Of a stretch of 36,822 nucleotides of DNA, positions 1-8,911 are shown in pieces. The stretch is from assembly GCA_902557995.1 (NCBI GenBank), contig CACECL010000008.1:1-36822 (forward strand), read 5' to 3'. Origin of the DNA: an uncultured Pelagibacteraceae bacterium. Its GTDB lineage: Bacteria > Pseudomonadota > Alphaproteobacteria > Pelagibacterales > Pelagibacteraceae. The notes under the pieces were generated by a model. The model saw nothing but the letters and a program-made list of their open reading frames with translations, did not search any database and was not told the DNA's origin. The translations under genes were made by a program, and so were the position numbers. Within the stretch, counting starts at the first letter, position 1. Every line of letters starts with the position of its first letter.

Positions 1-422
1 TAAACATCTACAGGAACAATTCTATCACAACCTCTAACAACTGAATATGAATAATGGTAATATCCACCTCCATTTGCGCAACTGCCCATTGAAATCACAT
101 ATCTTGGTTCAGGCATCTGGTCATAAACTTTTCTTAGAGCTGGCGCCATTTTATTTGTCAAAGTTCCTGCAACTATCATAACGTCTGATTGTCTTGGTGA
201 ACCCCTAGGAGCTGCTCCAAATCTTTCTAAATCATATCTTGGCATAGCTGTTTGCATCATTTCAACAGCACAACAAGCTAATCCAAAAGTCATCCAATGA
301 AGTGATCCTGATCTTGACCAATTAATTAAATTATCAAGTGATGTAGTTATAAAACCATTCTTGCTAAAATCCTCTGCAAGTTGTTTAAATTCCTCAGGAA
401 CTTGATCAATTTTATTATTCAT
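1..422 (-). CDS. nuoB: NADH-quinone oxidoreductase subunit B (3' end outside window)
   Basis: Peripheral-arm subunit of respiratory complex I that carries the terminal Fe-S cluster N2 and passes electrons to quinone. Reading leftwards from the ATG at 422, 140 codons are open to the window edge. Visible family motifs are the tandem cysteines C50-C51 in [10 protein letters not shown] and C115 in [10 protein letters not shown], three of the four N2 ligands. The fourth is expected shortly after the edge, in the PGCPP motif that normally follows PVDVY. The family is usually about 160-185 residues, so roughly the last 30 are missing. Broken nuoA lies 15 bases upstream on the same strand. The strand is the oddity: the other nuo genes run the opposite way from 769. 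Identity is very secure; the genomic orientation may not be. Confidence 0.95.
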   Translation of the reverse strand, partial: MNNKIDQVPEEFKQLAEDFSKNGFITTSLDNLINWSRSGSLHWMTFGLACCAVEMMQTAMPRYDLERFGAAPRGSPRQSDVMIVAGTLTNKMAPALRKVYDQMPEPRYVISMGSCANGGGYYHYSYSVVRGCDRIVPVDV

Positions 423-437
423 TGTGATTTATAATTT

Positions 438-768
438 TTATTCCCAGTCTAAAGCACCTTTTTTCCATTCATAAATAAAACCTATTGTAAGTATGAACAA
501 AAAAATCATCATTGATGAAAAACCTAATAATCCAATATTTCCAAGAGATATTGCCCATGGAAATAAATAGAATTGCAACTAAGTAAAATCTCACATCAAA
601 TTCCATCCTTGAATCCTCAAAAGGTTCAAAACCACACTCATAAGCTGAAAGTTTTTCAGGATCAGGTTTTTTTGGTGATAGAATAAAGTTTACAACCACA
701 AAAGCACAACTTAAACCAAGAGCTAATACTAAAAATATTAGAAAAAAGGGATCTTTTATTAGATAATT
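438..768 (-). pseudogene. nuoA: nuoA, disrupted: no start codon and internal frameshifting deletion
   Basis: Small membrane subunit of complex I, about 120 residues with three transmembrane helices when intact. Two reading frames are needed to recover it. From about 768 to 562 the frame reads [20 protein letters not shown], then a VVVNF...[20 protein letters not shown] segment and [12 protein letters not shown], all NuoA-like. From 560 to 438 a different frame reads [10 protein letters not shown] and ends [12 protein letters not shown]-stop, the normal C terminus. Compared with the family, about 29 bases are missing between LFI and PW, removing the IFDxE segment with its conserved acidic residues. 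At the 5' end the frame is open to 777 but has no ATG, GTG or TTG before an internal GTG at 699, so the first few codons and the start are lost where the sequence switches to nuoC. It could be a true pseudogene or an artefact of a chimeric or mis-assembled molecule. Confidence 0.88.
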
Positions 769-771
769 ATG
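763..771. other. Inversion breakpoint between nuoA and nuoC
   Basis: On the minus strand the NuoA-like frame runs up to about position 768. On the plus strand the nuoC start codon is at 769-771. The normal bacterial order is nuoA-nuoB-nuoC on one strand, so sequence from nuoA's 5' end is here fused head to head to nuoC's first codon, with no promoter or ribosome-binding site between. The exact base cannot be fixed without a reference, but it must lie within a few codons of 769, because nuoC is complete and nuoA lacks only its extreme N terminus. Confidence 0.7.
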
Positions 772-1374
772 AAGAGTTTAGAAGATCTAGAAAAAAAAAT
801 TAATTCTGAGTTAACTACCAAAATTAACAATACAGAAATTAAGCATAACCAAATTTATATCGAAACAGATAAAGAAGATATCGTTGATGTTGCTATATTT
901 TTAAAAACAAATCAAGATACAAAATTTAGGCAATTAATAGATATAACAGTTGTTGATTACCCAGAACAAAATCAAAGGTTTGAAGTAGTATACTTATTTT
1001 TAAGTCATGAATTTAATCAAAGATTGATTATAAAATATTCAATTACCGAAAATGAAGTTATTCCATCATTAACTAGCATTTTTCCATCAGCAAATTGGAT
1101 GGAGAGAGAAGTATTTGATATGTACGGAGTATCTTTTAAAGATCACCCTGATTTGAGAAGAATTCTAACTGATTATGGATTTGAAGGCCACCCATTAAGA
1201 AAAGATTTTCCATTAACTGGTCACTCTGAAGTCAGATACAGCGAAGATCAGAAAAAAGTAATTAGTGAACCTGTAAAACTTGAACAAAATTATAGAAATT
1301 TTGATTACGAAAGTCCTTGGGAAGGAACAAAATATATTAAAGAAGAAATTGAGAATAATGACAAAAAAAATTAA
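769..1374 (+). CDS. nuoC: NADH-quinone oxidoreductase subunit C
   Basis: Peripheral-arm subunit of complex I (30-kDa family) without cofactors, packing against NuoD and NuoB. The 201-residue product is of normal length for separate alphaproteobacterial NuoC. The middle carries the family signature: [12 protein letters not shown] near residues 65-75, [10 protein letters not shown], then [28 protein letters not shown] and [10 protein letters not shown] in the second half. The ATG at 769 gives a sensible N terminus but has no Shine-Dalgarno or promoter before it, because the upstream sequence is inverted nuoA. The 3' end overlaps nuoD by 17 bases. Confidence 0.95.
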   Translation: MKSLEDLEKKINSELTTKINNTEIKHNQIYIETDKEDIVDVAIFLKTNQDTKFRQLIDITVVDYPEQNQRFEVVYLFLSHEFNQRLIIKYSITENEVIPSLTSIFPSANWMEREVFDMYGVSFKDHPDLRRILTDYGFEGHPLRKDFPLTGHSEVRYSEDQKKVISEPVKLEQNYRNFDYESPWEGTKYIKEEIENNDKKN

Positions 1375-2533
1375 AAATTTAAATTTAAATTTTGGGCCTC
1401 AGCATCCTGCGGCCCATGGTGTTCTCAGATTAATTTTAGAGCTTGATGGAGAAGTGGTTGAGAAGGCAGATCCACATATTGGTTTGCTTCATAGAGGAAC
1501 AGAAAAACTTATAGAAAATAAAACTTATATGCAGGCAGTTCCTTATTTTGATCGTTTAGATTATGTAGCACCAATGAACCAAGAACATGCTTTCGCACTA
1601 GCGATTGAAAAAATACTTAAAATAGATGTACCAATTAGAGCACAATATATAAGAGTTATATTTTGCGAGATTGGAAGAATTTTAAGTCATATTTTAAATG
1701 TTACTACACAAGCCCTTGATGTTGGTGCATTAACACCTTCTCTTTGGGGTTTTGAGGAAAGAGAAACGTTAATGACATTTTACGAAAGAGCTTCAGGATC
1801 TAGGCTCCATGCAAATTATTTTAGAGCAGGAGGTGTTCATCAGGATTTACCAAAAGGTCTAGAAGAAGATATAGCTAAATTTTGTGAAACTTTTCCAAAA
1901 ATAATTAACGACTTAGAAAGTTTACTAACAGATAATAGAATTTTTAAACAAAGAAATGTTGATATTGGAGTAGTCACTAAGGAAGACGCTTTAGATTACT
2001 CTTTTTCAGGAGTTATGATTAGAGGATCAGGTGTTCCGTGGGATTTAAGAAAATCTCAACCTTATGATTGCTATGGAAGTTTAGACTTTAAAATTCCTGT
2101 TGGAAAAAACGGAGATTGTTACGACAGATATTTATGTAGAATTGAAGAAATGAAAGAAAGTGTATCAATTATTAAACAGTGTCTTGCTAAAATGGAAAAA
2201 GGTCCAATTAAATCATTAGATGGAAAGATTAGTCCACCACCTAAGGCAGAAATCAAGCAGTCAATGGAGGCTTTAATACATCATTTCAAACTTTTCACAG
2301 AAGGATATAGAGTTCCAAAAGATGAAATTTATACGGCTGTTGAGGCACCAAAAGGAGAATTTGGTGTTTACTTAATATCTGATGGATCAAGTAAACCTTA
2401 TAAATGTAAAATAAGAGCACCAGGATTTTCACATTTACAATCAATGGATTATCTAATTAAAGGCCATATGTTAGCTGATGTTCCAGCGGTATTAGGTTCT
2501 TTAGATATTGTTTTCGGTGAGGTAGACAGATGA
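1358..2533 (+). CDS. nuoD: NADH-quinone oxidoreductase subunit D
   Basis: The 49-kDa subunit of complex I, forming with NuoB the quinone-reduction chamber. Starting at the ATG at 1358 gives 391 residues with N terminus [20 protein letters not shown]; a more upstream in-frame start would add 26 unlikely residues inside nuoC. The GPQHPAAHG motif is at residues 13-21 and LHRGTEK at 44-50. By comparison with Thermus Nqo4, H20 and Y69 (in RLDYVAPM) are the likely quinone headgroup contacts. The C-terminal [12 protein letters not shown] end is typical. Length is normal and there are no internal defects. The gene overlaps nuoC by 17 bases and nuoE by 4 (ATGA), suggesting coupled translation. Confidence 0.97.
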   Translation: MTKKIKNLNLNFGPQHPAAHGVLRLILELDGEVVEKADPHIGLLHRGTEKLIENKTYMQAVPYFDRLDYVAPMNQEHAFALAIEKILKIDVPIRAQYIRVIFCEIGRILSHILNVTTQALDVGALTPSLWGFEERETLMTFYERASGSRLHANYFRAGGVHQDLPKGLEEDIAKFCETFPKIINDLESLLTDNRIFKQRNVDIGVVTKEDALDYSFSGVMIRGSGVPWDLRKSQPYDCYGSLDFKIPVGKNGDCYDRYLCRIEEMKESVSIIKQCLAKMEKGPIKSLDGKISPPPKAEIKQSMEALIHHFKLFTEGYRVPKDEIYTAVEAPKGEFGVYLISDGSSKPYKCKIRAPGFSHLQSMDYLIKGHMLADVPAVLGSLDIVFGEVDR

Positions 2534-3138
2534 GCTTAAGAAGACCTGCTAAAGATCAACCAGACAGTTTTGAGTTTAATGCTTCATCTTTAGAGGCAGC
2601 AAATAGTATTGTTGCAAAATACCCTGAAGGAAAACAACATAGTGCAGTAATGGCTTTACTTTATATTGCTCAAAGACAAAATAATAATTGGATACCATTA
2701 GCTGCAATGAAGTACATCGCCAAGTTTTTAGATATGCCTTATATTAAAGTTTATGAGGTAGCTACTTTTTATACAATGTATAATTTATCTCCTGTAGGAA
2801 AATACTTTGTTCAAGTATGCACTACAACACCTTGTATGATAAGAGGTGCAAATCAAATAGTTGAGGCTTGTAAGGAAAAAATTTCTGAAAACGAAAGTGA
2901 ATTATCAAATGATAAAAGCTGTTCTTGGATGGAAGTTGAATGTTTGGGAGCATGTGTTAATGCACCAATGATGCAAATTAATGATGATTATTATGAAGAT
3001 TTAGATAAACAAAAAACTTTAGATATTTTAGATAAAATTTTAAATGGAGAAACTCCAAAACCTGGATCATATAGAGGCAGAGTAAATAATGAACCAGAAA
3101 ATAATAGAAAAACCTTAATGGATTTAAAAAATGCTTAA
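2530..3138 (+). CDS. nuoE: NADH-quinone oxidoreductase subunit E (2Fe-2S)
   Basis: The 24-kDa subunit of the NADH dehydrogenase module, carrying the [2Fe-2S] cluster N1a. The 202-residue protein has a helical N-terminal part ([17 protein letters not shown]) and a thioredoxin-like C-terminal half. Its four cluster ligands are visible as C97 and C102 (VCTTTPC) and C138 and C142 (ECLGAC). The ATG lies in the ATGA overlap with the nuoD stop, and the 3' end overlaps nuoF by 8 bases. Length is typical of alphaproteobacterial NuoE, slightly longer than the E. coli protein. Confidence 0.96.
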   Translation: MSLRRPAKDQPDSFEFNASSLEAANSIVAKYPEGKQHSAVMALLYIAQRQNNNWIPLAAMKYIAKFLDMPYIKVYEVATFYTMYNLSPVGKYFVQVCTTTPCMIRGANQIVEACKEKISENESELSNDKSCSWMEVECLGACVNAPMMQINDDYYEDLDKQKTLDILDKILNGETPKPGSYRGRVNNEPENNRKTLMDLKNA

Positions 3139-4462
3139 AGATCAAGATAGAATTTTTCAAAATTTATATAATGATAAAGGTTCAGATGTATCTTCATCAC
3201 AAGATAGAGGTGATTGGGTAAATACAAAAGAAATTACTGACAAAGGAAGAGACTGGATAATTAATGAAATTAAAGAATCTCAATTAAGAGGTCGAGGTGG
3301 GGCAGGTTTTCCTACAGGTTTAAAATGGTCATTTGCACCAAAAGAAGTTGGATCTAGACCACATTACTTAGTTATTAACGGTGATGAGTCTGAACCAGGA
3401 ACATGCAAAGATAGAGATATTTTAAGATTTGAGCCTCATAAATTAATAGAAGGTTGTTTAATTGCATCTTATGCAGTGCAAGCACATGTTTGTTATATTT
3501 ATATAAGAGGAGAATATTTTGTTGATGGTCAAAAACTTCAGGCAGCAATAGATGAAGCTTATGAGAAAAAACTCTTAGGTAAAAATGCAGCAGGTACTGG
3601 CTGGGATTTAGATATTTATATTCATTATGGTGCTGGTGCATATATTTGTGGAGAGGAAACAGCTTTATTAGAAAGTATCGAAGGTAAAAAGGGCCAACCT
3701 AGATTAAAACCACCATTCCCTGCTCTAATTGGTCTTTATGGATGTCCAACAATTATTAACAATGTAGAAACTATAGCTGTAGTCCCAACAATTCTTAGAA
3801 GAGGTGGAAAATGGTTTGCTTCTCTTGGAAGAGAAAAGAACACAGGGACAAAAATATTTTGTATATCTGGAAATGTAAATACACCTTGCAATGTTGAGGA
3901 AGAAATGAACATTCCTTTAAAAGAATTAATTGAAGTTCATGCAGGCGGTGTTATTGGAGGTTGGGATAATCTTCAAGCAGTAATTCCTGGTGGTTCATCA
4001 ATGCCACTAATTCCAAAAGAGAAATGTGAAACATTAACTATGGATTTTGACTCACTTATGGCTGAGAAAAGTGGTTTAGGAACCGCAGGTATAGTGGTCA
4101 TTAATAAAGATCAGGACATAATTAAATGCATGGCAAGAATAGCAAGATTTTATAAACATGAAAGCTGTGGTCAATGTACACCTTGTAGAGAAGGCTCTGG
4201 TTGGATGTGGAGAATGCTTGAGAGAATGGCAAAAGGAGATGCAACCAAGGATGAAGTAGATATGCTAGGAGATGTTACAAATCAAATAGCAGGACACACT
4301 ATTTGTGCATTTGGGGAAGGTTCATCTTGGCCGGTTCAAGGATTACTTAGACATTTTAAAAAAGAAATTGAAAAAAGAAATAATTTGGATCCTATTGTTC
4401 AAAAGAAAAACAATATTCCATATTTAGTTGATCAACATTTATTAGAGAAAAAAAATGCTTAA
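3131..4462 (+). CDS. nuoF: NADH-quinone oxidoreductase subunit F (FMN, 4Fe-4S)
   Basis: The 51-kDa subunit that binds NADH and FMN and holds cluster N3, the electron entry point of complex I. The 443-residue product shows the glycine-rich [10 protein letters not shown] motif at 54-63 for NADH/FMN binding, the flavin-site region with [16 protein letters not shown], and the N3 ligands C346, C349, C352 (CGQCTPC) and C392 (TICAFGEG). The start ATG sits inside the last codons of nuoE with an 8-base overlap, and the stop overlaps nuoG by 8 bases. The sequence around both overlaps is the same 14-mer. It acts with NuoE and NuoG on the cytoplasmic side. Confidence 0.97.
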   Translation: MLKDQDRIFQNLYNDKGSDVSSSQDRGDWVNTKEITDKGRDWIINEIKESQLRGRGGAGFPTGLKWSFAPKEVGSRPHYLVINGDESEPGTCKDRDILRFEPHKLIEGCLIASYAVQAHVCYIYIRGEYFVDGQKLQAAIDEAYEKKLLGKNAAGTGWDLDIYIHYGAGAYICGEETALLESIEGKKGQPRLKPPFPALIGLYGCPTIINNVETIAVVPTILRRGGKWFASLGREKNTGTKIFCISGNVNTPCNVEEEMNIPLKELIEVHAGGVIGGWDNLQAVIPGGSSMPLIPKEKCETLTMDFDSLMAEKSGLGTAGIVVINKDQDIIKCMARIARFYKHESCGQCTPCREGSGWMWRMLERMAKGDATKDEVDMLGDVTNQIAGHTICAFGEGSSWPVQGLLRHFKKEIEKRNNLDPIVQKKNNIPYLVDQHLLEKKNA

Positions 4463-6482
4463 ATTGAAAGTTAACGAAATAGAAGTTGAAGTTGAGGAAG
4501 GTTTAACTGTTCTTCAGGCTTGTGAAAAAGCTGGCGTTGAAATTCCAAGATTTTGTTATCATGAAAAATTATCGATAGCAGGTAATTGTAGAATGTGTTT
4601 AGTTGAAATGGAAAAATCTCCTAAACCAATTGCTTCATGTGCTATGCCTGCTGCTGAGGGTATGAATATTAAAACAAATACTGCGCTTGTTGAAAAAGCT
4701 CGTAAGGGAGTAATGGAATTTTTGCTAGCTAACCATCCTTTAGATTGTCCAGTGTGTGATCAAGGAGGTGAATGTGATCTTCAAGATCAATCAATGTACT
4801 ATGGAGTAGATAAATCAAGATTTAAAGAAAACAAAAGAGCGGTTCCTGAAAAAAATATGGGACCATTGATTAAAACTCAAATGACAAGATGTATTCACTG
4901 TACGAGATGTGTAAGATTTGCAACGGAAGTTGCTGGAGTTCCAGAGCTTGGTGCTATTGGAAGAGGTGAAGATATGCAAATTACAACTTACCTAGAGCAA
5001 TCTATGCAATCTGAATTGTCTGCTAACGTCGTAGATTTATGTCCAGTAGGAGCCCTAACATCAAAACCTTATGTATTTGAAGCTAGACCATGGGAACTAA
5101 AGAAAACAGAAACAATTGATGTAATGGACGCAATTGGATCAAATGTAAGAGTAGATACATATGATTGGGAAGTCAAAAGAGTACTTCCAATTATAAATGA
5201 AGATATTAATGAAGAATGGATCTCAGATAAAACAAGATATGCTTGTGACGGTCTTTTACATCAAAGATTAGATAATCCATTTATCAAATACAACGGCAAG
5301 TTTGAAAAGGCTTCTTGGGATGAAGTGTATAAAATAATTAAATCTAAAATCGAAAACACATCAAAAGAAAAAATATGTGGTTTTGTTGGCGATTTAACAA
5401 ATATGGAGACTAGTTATATTTTTAAAGAATTTTTTGATCGAACAATTGATAGTAAAAATTATGAGTCAAGATCTGATAATAGATTTATAAATACTTCAAA
5501 AAGAGAAAACTATTTATTTAATTCTTCTATAAATGGTATTGAGGAAGCAGATTTAATTTTGATAGCAGGTGCAAATCCAAGATATGAAGCAACTATTTTA
5601 AATGCTAGAATTAGAAAAGCTTATTTAAACAACAATACAAAAATTATTTCACTTAATGATGTTGGTGATTTAACTTATCCTTATCAAAGTTTAGATGGTC
5701 AAACACAAACTTTAAATAATATTCTTGAGGAAAATCATGACGTATCTAAAGAAATTATTAATTCAAAAAAACCAATAATTATTATTGGTGAGTCTCTACT
5801 TAGATTAAAGTCTTCAGAATTTTTGTTTAATAAAACAAAAGAATTTTTATCAAAAAATAATAAAATTTCAGATGAATGGAATTCTTTAAATATTTTATCA
5901 ACTGATGCAGCAACCGTAGGAAATATTGATCTTGGAATAATTAATAATGAAAATAACTTAATAAATGATTTAAAAGAACATAAATTTGATATTATTTATC
6001 TTGTAGGTCAAGACAACTTAGAATTTGATAAAAAAGATGAATTCATAATTTATCAAGGTAGCCATGGTGACAAAGGTGCTGAATCTGCTGATATTATTCT
6101 ACCAGGTGCTGCTTATACAGAACAAGATGGATACTTCACTAATTTAGAAGGAAAAATTCAAAAAGCCTATAAAGCATCATACCCACCAGGTGAGGCAAAA
6201 GAAGATTGGCGAATAATTAACGAACTTGCTGAATTTATGAATAATAGAAAACTATTTAATGATAAAGATGAATTAGAGAGCAGTATGCTTAATTATTTAA
6301 ACCTACAAAAAGAAAAACAATTAAATGATCACAATAACACTGTTAAAGAATTTCAAAATGAAAATTTGAAAGTTAAAGTGAAAGATTATTATTTTTCAAA
6401 TGTCATTGCTAGATCGTCAAAAACAATGGTTGAATGTAATAATTCAAAATTAAATTTAAAATCTACAGGTACAGAAGGCTAA
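4455..6482 (+). CDS. nuoG: NADH-quinone oxidoreductase subunit G
   Basis: Large Fe-S subunit of the complex I peripheral arm. In order along the 675 residues: a plant-type ferredoxin domain with [2Fe-2S] ligands C34, C45, C48 and C62; the N5 site H94, C98, C101, C107 ([14 protein letters not shown]); and the N4 site C146, C149, C152 (CIHCTRC) with C196 (DLCPVGAL). The rest is a degenerate molybdopterin-oxidoreductase fold, recognised by [16 protein letters not shown] and the [20 protein letters not shown] region. No molybdenum-ligand function is expected. The extra N7 cysteine set of some bacteria is not evident. Overlap with nuoF is 8 bases; nuoH follows after one base. Confidence 0.96.
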   Translation: MLKLKVNEIEVEVEEGLTVLQACEKAGVEIPRFCYHEKLSIAGNCRMCLVEMEKSPKPIASCAMPAAEGMNIKTNTALVEKARKGVMEFLLANHPLDCPVCDQGGECDLQDQSMYYGVDKSRFKENKRAVPEKNMGPLIKTQMTRCIHCTRCVRFATEVAGVPELGAIGRGEDMQITTYLEQSMQSELSANVVDLCPVGALTSKPYVFEARPWELKKTETIDVMDAIGSNVRVDTYDWEVKRVLPIINEDINEEWISDKTRYACDGLLHQRLDNPFIKYNGKFEKASWDEVYKIIKSKIENTSKEKICGFVGDLTNMETSYIFKEFFDRTIDSKNYESRSDNRFINTSKRENYLFNSSINGIEEADLILIAGANPRYEATILNARIRKAYLNNNTKIISLNDVGDLTYPYQSLDGQTQTLNNILEENHDVSKEIINSKKPIIIIGESLLRLKSSEFLFNKTKEFLSKNNKISDEWNSLNILSTDAATVGNIDLGIINNENNLINDLKEHKFDIIYLVGQDNLEFDKKDEFIIYQGSHGDKGAESADIILPGAAYTEQDGYFTNLEGKIQKAYKASYPPGEAKEDWRIINELAEFMNNRKLFNDKDELESSMLNYLNLQKEKQLNDHNNTVKEFQNENLKVKVKDYYFSNVIARSSKTMVECNNSKLNLKSTGTEG

Positions 6483-6483
6483 T

Positions 6484-7482
6484 ATGGAATACCTAAGTAT
6501 AGTTTTTCAAGAAGTTTATAAAATTTTATTTTTACTAGTTCCTGTTCTCGTTTCAGTAGCAATGATAGTTTGGCTTGATAGAAGAGTTTGGGCTTTTGTT
6601 CAAAAAAGGCAAGGACCTAACGTTGTTGGTCCGTTTGGCTTGTTACAATCTTTAGCTGATGCTTTAAAATATATATTTAAAGAAATCATTATTCCATCCA
6701 GCTCAAACAAAATAATTTTTATATTGGCTCCAATAGTAACGATGACTTTAGCTTTAATCGCTTGGGCTGTAATCCCATTTAGTGCAACTCAGGTTTTAGC
6801 TGATATTAATGTTGGAATTCTTTACTTATTTGCTGTTTCTTCACTAGGTGTCTATGGAATAATCATGGGTGGATGGGCATCAAACTCCAAATATCCTTTT
6901 CTTGGAGCAATTCGTTCTGCTGCGCAAATGGTATCTTATGAAGTTTCAATTGGGGTAATAATAATAAATGTTTTACTTTGTGTCGGTTCATTGAATTTAA
7001 ACGACATTGTTATTGCTCAACAAAATATGTGGTTTGTAATCCCATTATTTCCAATGTTTGTAATCTTCTTTATTTCAGCTTTAGCTGAAACTAACAGACC
7101 ACCTTTTGATTTACCAGAAGCAGAAGCAGAATTGGTGGCTGGATACCAAACAGAATATTCAGGAATGATGTATGCTATGTTTTGGTTAGGTGAGTATGCA
7201 AATATTTTATTAATGTGTGCAATGGGGACAATATTATTTTTAGGTGGCTGGATGTCCCCAATTGATGTTTATCCATTTACGTTAGTACCAGGCGCGATAT
7301 GGTTAATACTAAAAATTCTTTTTTTATTTATTCTTTTTGCTTTAGTTAAGGCGATAGTACCTAGATACAGATATGATCAATTGATGAGACTTGGATGGAA
7401 AGTATTTCTTCCTCTTTCTTTAATTTGGGTAGTATTAACAGCTAGCTATTTATTTTATTTTAATCTTTTACCAGTAAATTAA
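6484..7482 (+). CDS. nuoH: NADH-quinone oxidoreductase subunit H
   Basis: Membrane subunit of complex I (ND1 homologue) that joins the membrane arm to the peripheral arm and forms part of the quinone tunnel. The 332-residue protein has about eight hydrophobic helices. The conserved cytoplasmic loop [20 protein letters not shown] at 202-221 carries the acidic residues of the E-channel, and [18 protein letters not shown] at 33-50 is the other invariant region. Start one base after the nuoG stop, no alternative start needed. Confidence 0.97.
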   Translation: MEYLSIVFQEVYKILFLLVPVLVSVAMIVWLDRRVWAFVQKRQGPNVVGPFGLLQSLADALKYIFKEIIIPSSSNKIIFILAPIVTMTLALIAWAVIPFSATQVLADINVGILYLFAVSSLGVYGIIMGGWASNSKYPFLGAIRSAAQMVSYEVSIGVIIINVLLCVGSLNLNDIVIAQQNMWFVIPLFPMFVIFFISALAETNRPPFDLPEAEAELVAGYQTEYSGMMYAMFWLGEYANILLMCAMGTILFLGGWMSPIDVYPFTLVPGAIWLILKILFLFILFALVKAIVPRYRYDQLMRLGWKVFLPLSLIWVVLTASYLFYFNLLPVN

Positions 7483-7484
7483 TA

Positions 7485-7970
7485 ATGAATATTTCAAGAT
7501 TTTTTAAAACAATATTTATGACAGACTTCATTGGTGGTTTGTTTATTGCTATTAAAGAATTATTTAAATCAAAAAAAACAATTAATTACCCTTTTGAGAA
7601 GGGAAAAATAAGCCCTCGTTTTAGAGGTGAACACGCTTTACGAAGATATCCAAATGGAGAAGAGAGATGTATAGCTTGTAAATTATGTGAAGCAGTATGT
7701 CCTGCTCAAGCGATAACTATCGAGTCAGCTGAAAGAGAAGACGGAAGTAGAAAAACTACACGTTATGATATCGATATGATGAAGTGCATTTATTGTGGTT
7801 TGTGTGAAGAATCTTGTCCTGTAGACGCAATAGTACAAGGTCCGAATTTTGAATTTTCAACAGAAACAAGAGAAGAACTTTATTATACAAAAGAAAAATT
7901 ATTAGATAATGGAGATAGATGGGAGAATGTTTTGGAGGCTAATATTAAAGCTGACAATATCCATAGATAA
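7485..7970 (+). CDS. nuoI: NADH-quinone oxidoreductase subunit I (two 4Fe-4S)
   Basis: Ferredoxin-like subunit carrying clusters N6a and N6b, which relay electrons from NuoG to cluster N2 in NuoB. The 161-residue protein has an amphipathic N-terminal segment followed by two classic CxxCxxCxxxCP motifs: C62, C65, C68, C72 ([12 protein letters not shown]) and C101, C104, C107, C111 ([12 protein letters not shown]). Length is typical of alphaproteobacteria. It lies two bases after nuoH and two before nuoJ. Confidence 0.97.
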   Translation: MNISRFFKTIFMTDFIGGLFIAIKELFKSKKTINYPFEKGKISPRFRGEHALRRYPNGEERCIACKLCEAVCPAQAITIESAEREDGSRKTTRYDIDMMKCIYCGLCEESCPVDAIVQGPNFEFSTETREELYYTKEKLLDNGDRWENVLEANIKADNIHR

Positions 7971-7972
7971 AA

Positions 7973-8605
7973 ATGATTGCACACGCTATTTTCTTTTATA
8001 CATTTTCTATAATTGCAGTTGTTTCAGCGATAATGGTTACCGCTTCGAAAAATACTGTTCACTCAGTATTTTTTCTAATTCTTGATTTCATAAGTATATC
8101 TTGCCTTTTCATAATGATAGGTGCTGAATTTTTAGGAATGATAATGCTAATTGTTTATGTTGGAGCTGTAGCTGTTTTATTCTTATTTGTTGTTATGATG
8201 TTAAATGTAGCCCAACAAAAAAACCAATGGTTTGCAGGTCAACAGAGTTCCAGACATATCCCTGTAGGATTAATTATTAGTACGCTTATATTTTTTGAAA
8301 TAATAATTGTAATTGGAGGTTGGAAATATAAACCAGAAATTTTTGATATTAATAATTCAATTAGTCAAACAAGCATTAGCAACACGCATTCACTAGGACA
8401 GATTTTATATACTGATTATATTCACGTGTTTCAAATAAGTGGAATGGTCTTATTAGTAGCTATGGTTGGGGCGATTGTATTAACATTTAGACAAAGATCA
8501 GGTGTTAAAAGACAAAGTTATATCAAGCAAATATCTAGAGAAAGAGCCGAAGGTGTTGAGGTGCTAGAAGTTCAGAGTAATAAAGGAGTTAAAATAGATG
8601 ATTGA
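7973..8605 (+). CDS. nuoJ: NADH-quinone oxidoreductase subunit J
   Basis: Membrane subunit of complex I (ND6 homologue), part of the proton pathway next to NuoH and NuoK. The 210-residue protein has five predicted helices. The signature region [20 protein letters not shown] near residues 50-69 holds the pi-bulge helix of the family, followed by FLFVVMMLN. The C-terminal roughly 35 residues are hydrophilic and cytoplasmic. The gene overlaps nuoK by 8 bases (ATGATTGA). Confidence 0.95.
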   Translation: MIAHAIFFYTFSIIAVVSAIMVTASKNTVHSVFFLILDFISISCLFIMIGAEFLGMIMLIVYVGAVAVLFLFVVMMLNVAQQKNQWFAGQQSSRHIPVGLIISTLIFFEIIIVIGGWKYKPEIFDINNSISQTSISNTHSLGQILYTDYIHVFQISGMVLLVAMVGAIVLTFRQRSGVKRQSYIKQISRERAEGVEVLEVQSNKGVKIDD

Positions 8606-8909
8606 TATAGGTTTAGGACATTATTTAACCTTAGGAGCAGTGATTTTCTCAATTGGAGTAATTGGAATTTTTCTTAATAGAAAGAACATCATTGTCATAC
8701 TAATGAGTATTGAACTGATATTGCTTGCAGTGAATATTAATTTAGTTGCTTTTTCTATTTATTTAGGAGATTTGGCTGGACAAGTCTTTACTTTATTTAT
8801 TCTTACAGTTGCGGCAGCAGAAGCAGCCATAGGTTTAGCAATTATAGTCGTGTATTTTAGAAATTCTGGAACAATCCGAGTTGAAGAAATTGATAAGCTG
8901 AAAGGATAA
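8598..8909 (+). CDS. nuoK: NADH-quinone oxidoreductase subunit K
   Basis: Small three-helix membrane subunit of complex I (ND4L homologue). The 103-residue product keeps both intramembrane glutamates needed for proton translocation in the family: E39 in [11 protein letters not shown] and E75 in [11 protein letters not shown]. Length is normal. It overlaps nuoJ by 8 bases and is followed by nuoL after two bases. Confidence 0.96.
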   Translation: MIDIGLGHYLTLGAVIFSIGVIGIFLNRKNIIVILMSIELILLAVNINLVAFSIYLGDLAGQVFTLFILTVAAAEAAIGLAIIVVYFRNSGTIRVEEIDKLKG

Positions 8910-8911
8910 TC

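Noticed and set aside
469-699. A 76-residue minus-strand reading frame as an independent small gene
   Set aside because: Its first two-thirds is plainly NuoA and the rest is NuoA read out of frame after a deletion; it starts at an internal GTG. I treat it as part of the disrupted nuoA.
1280-1357. N-terminal extension of NuoD from an upstream in-frame ATG
   Set aside because: The extra 26 residues lie inside nuoC and have no family counterpart; the ATG at 1358 gives the expected N terminus.
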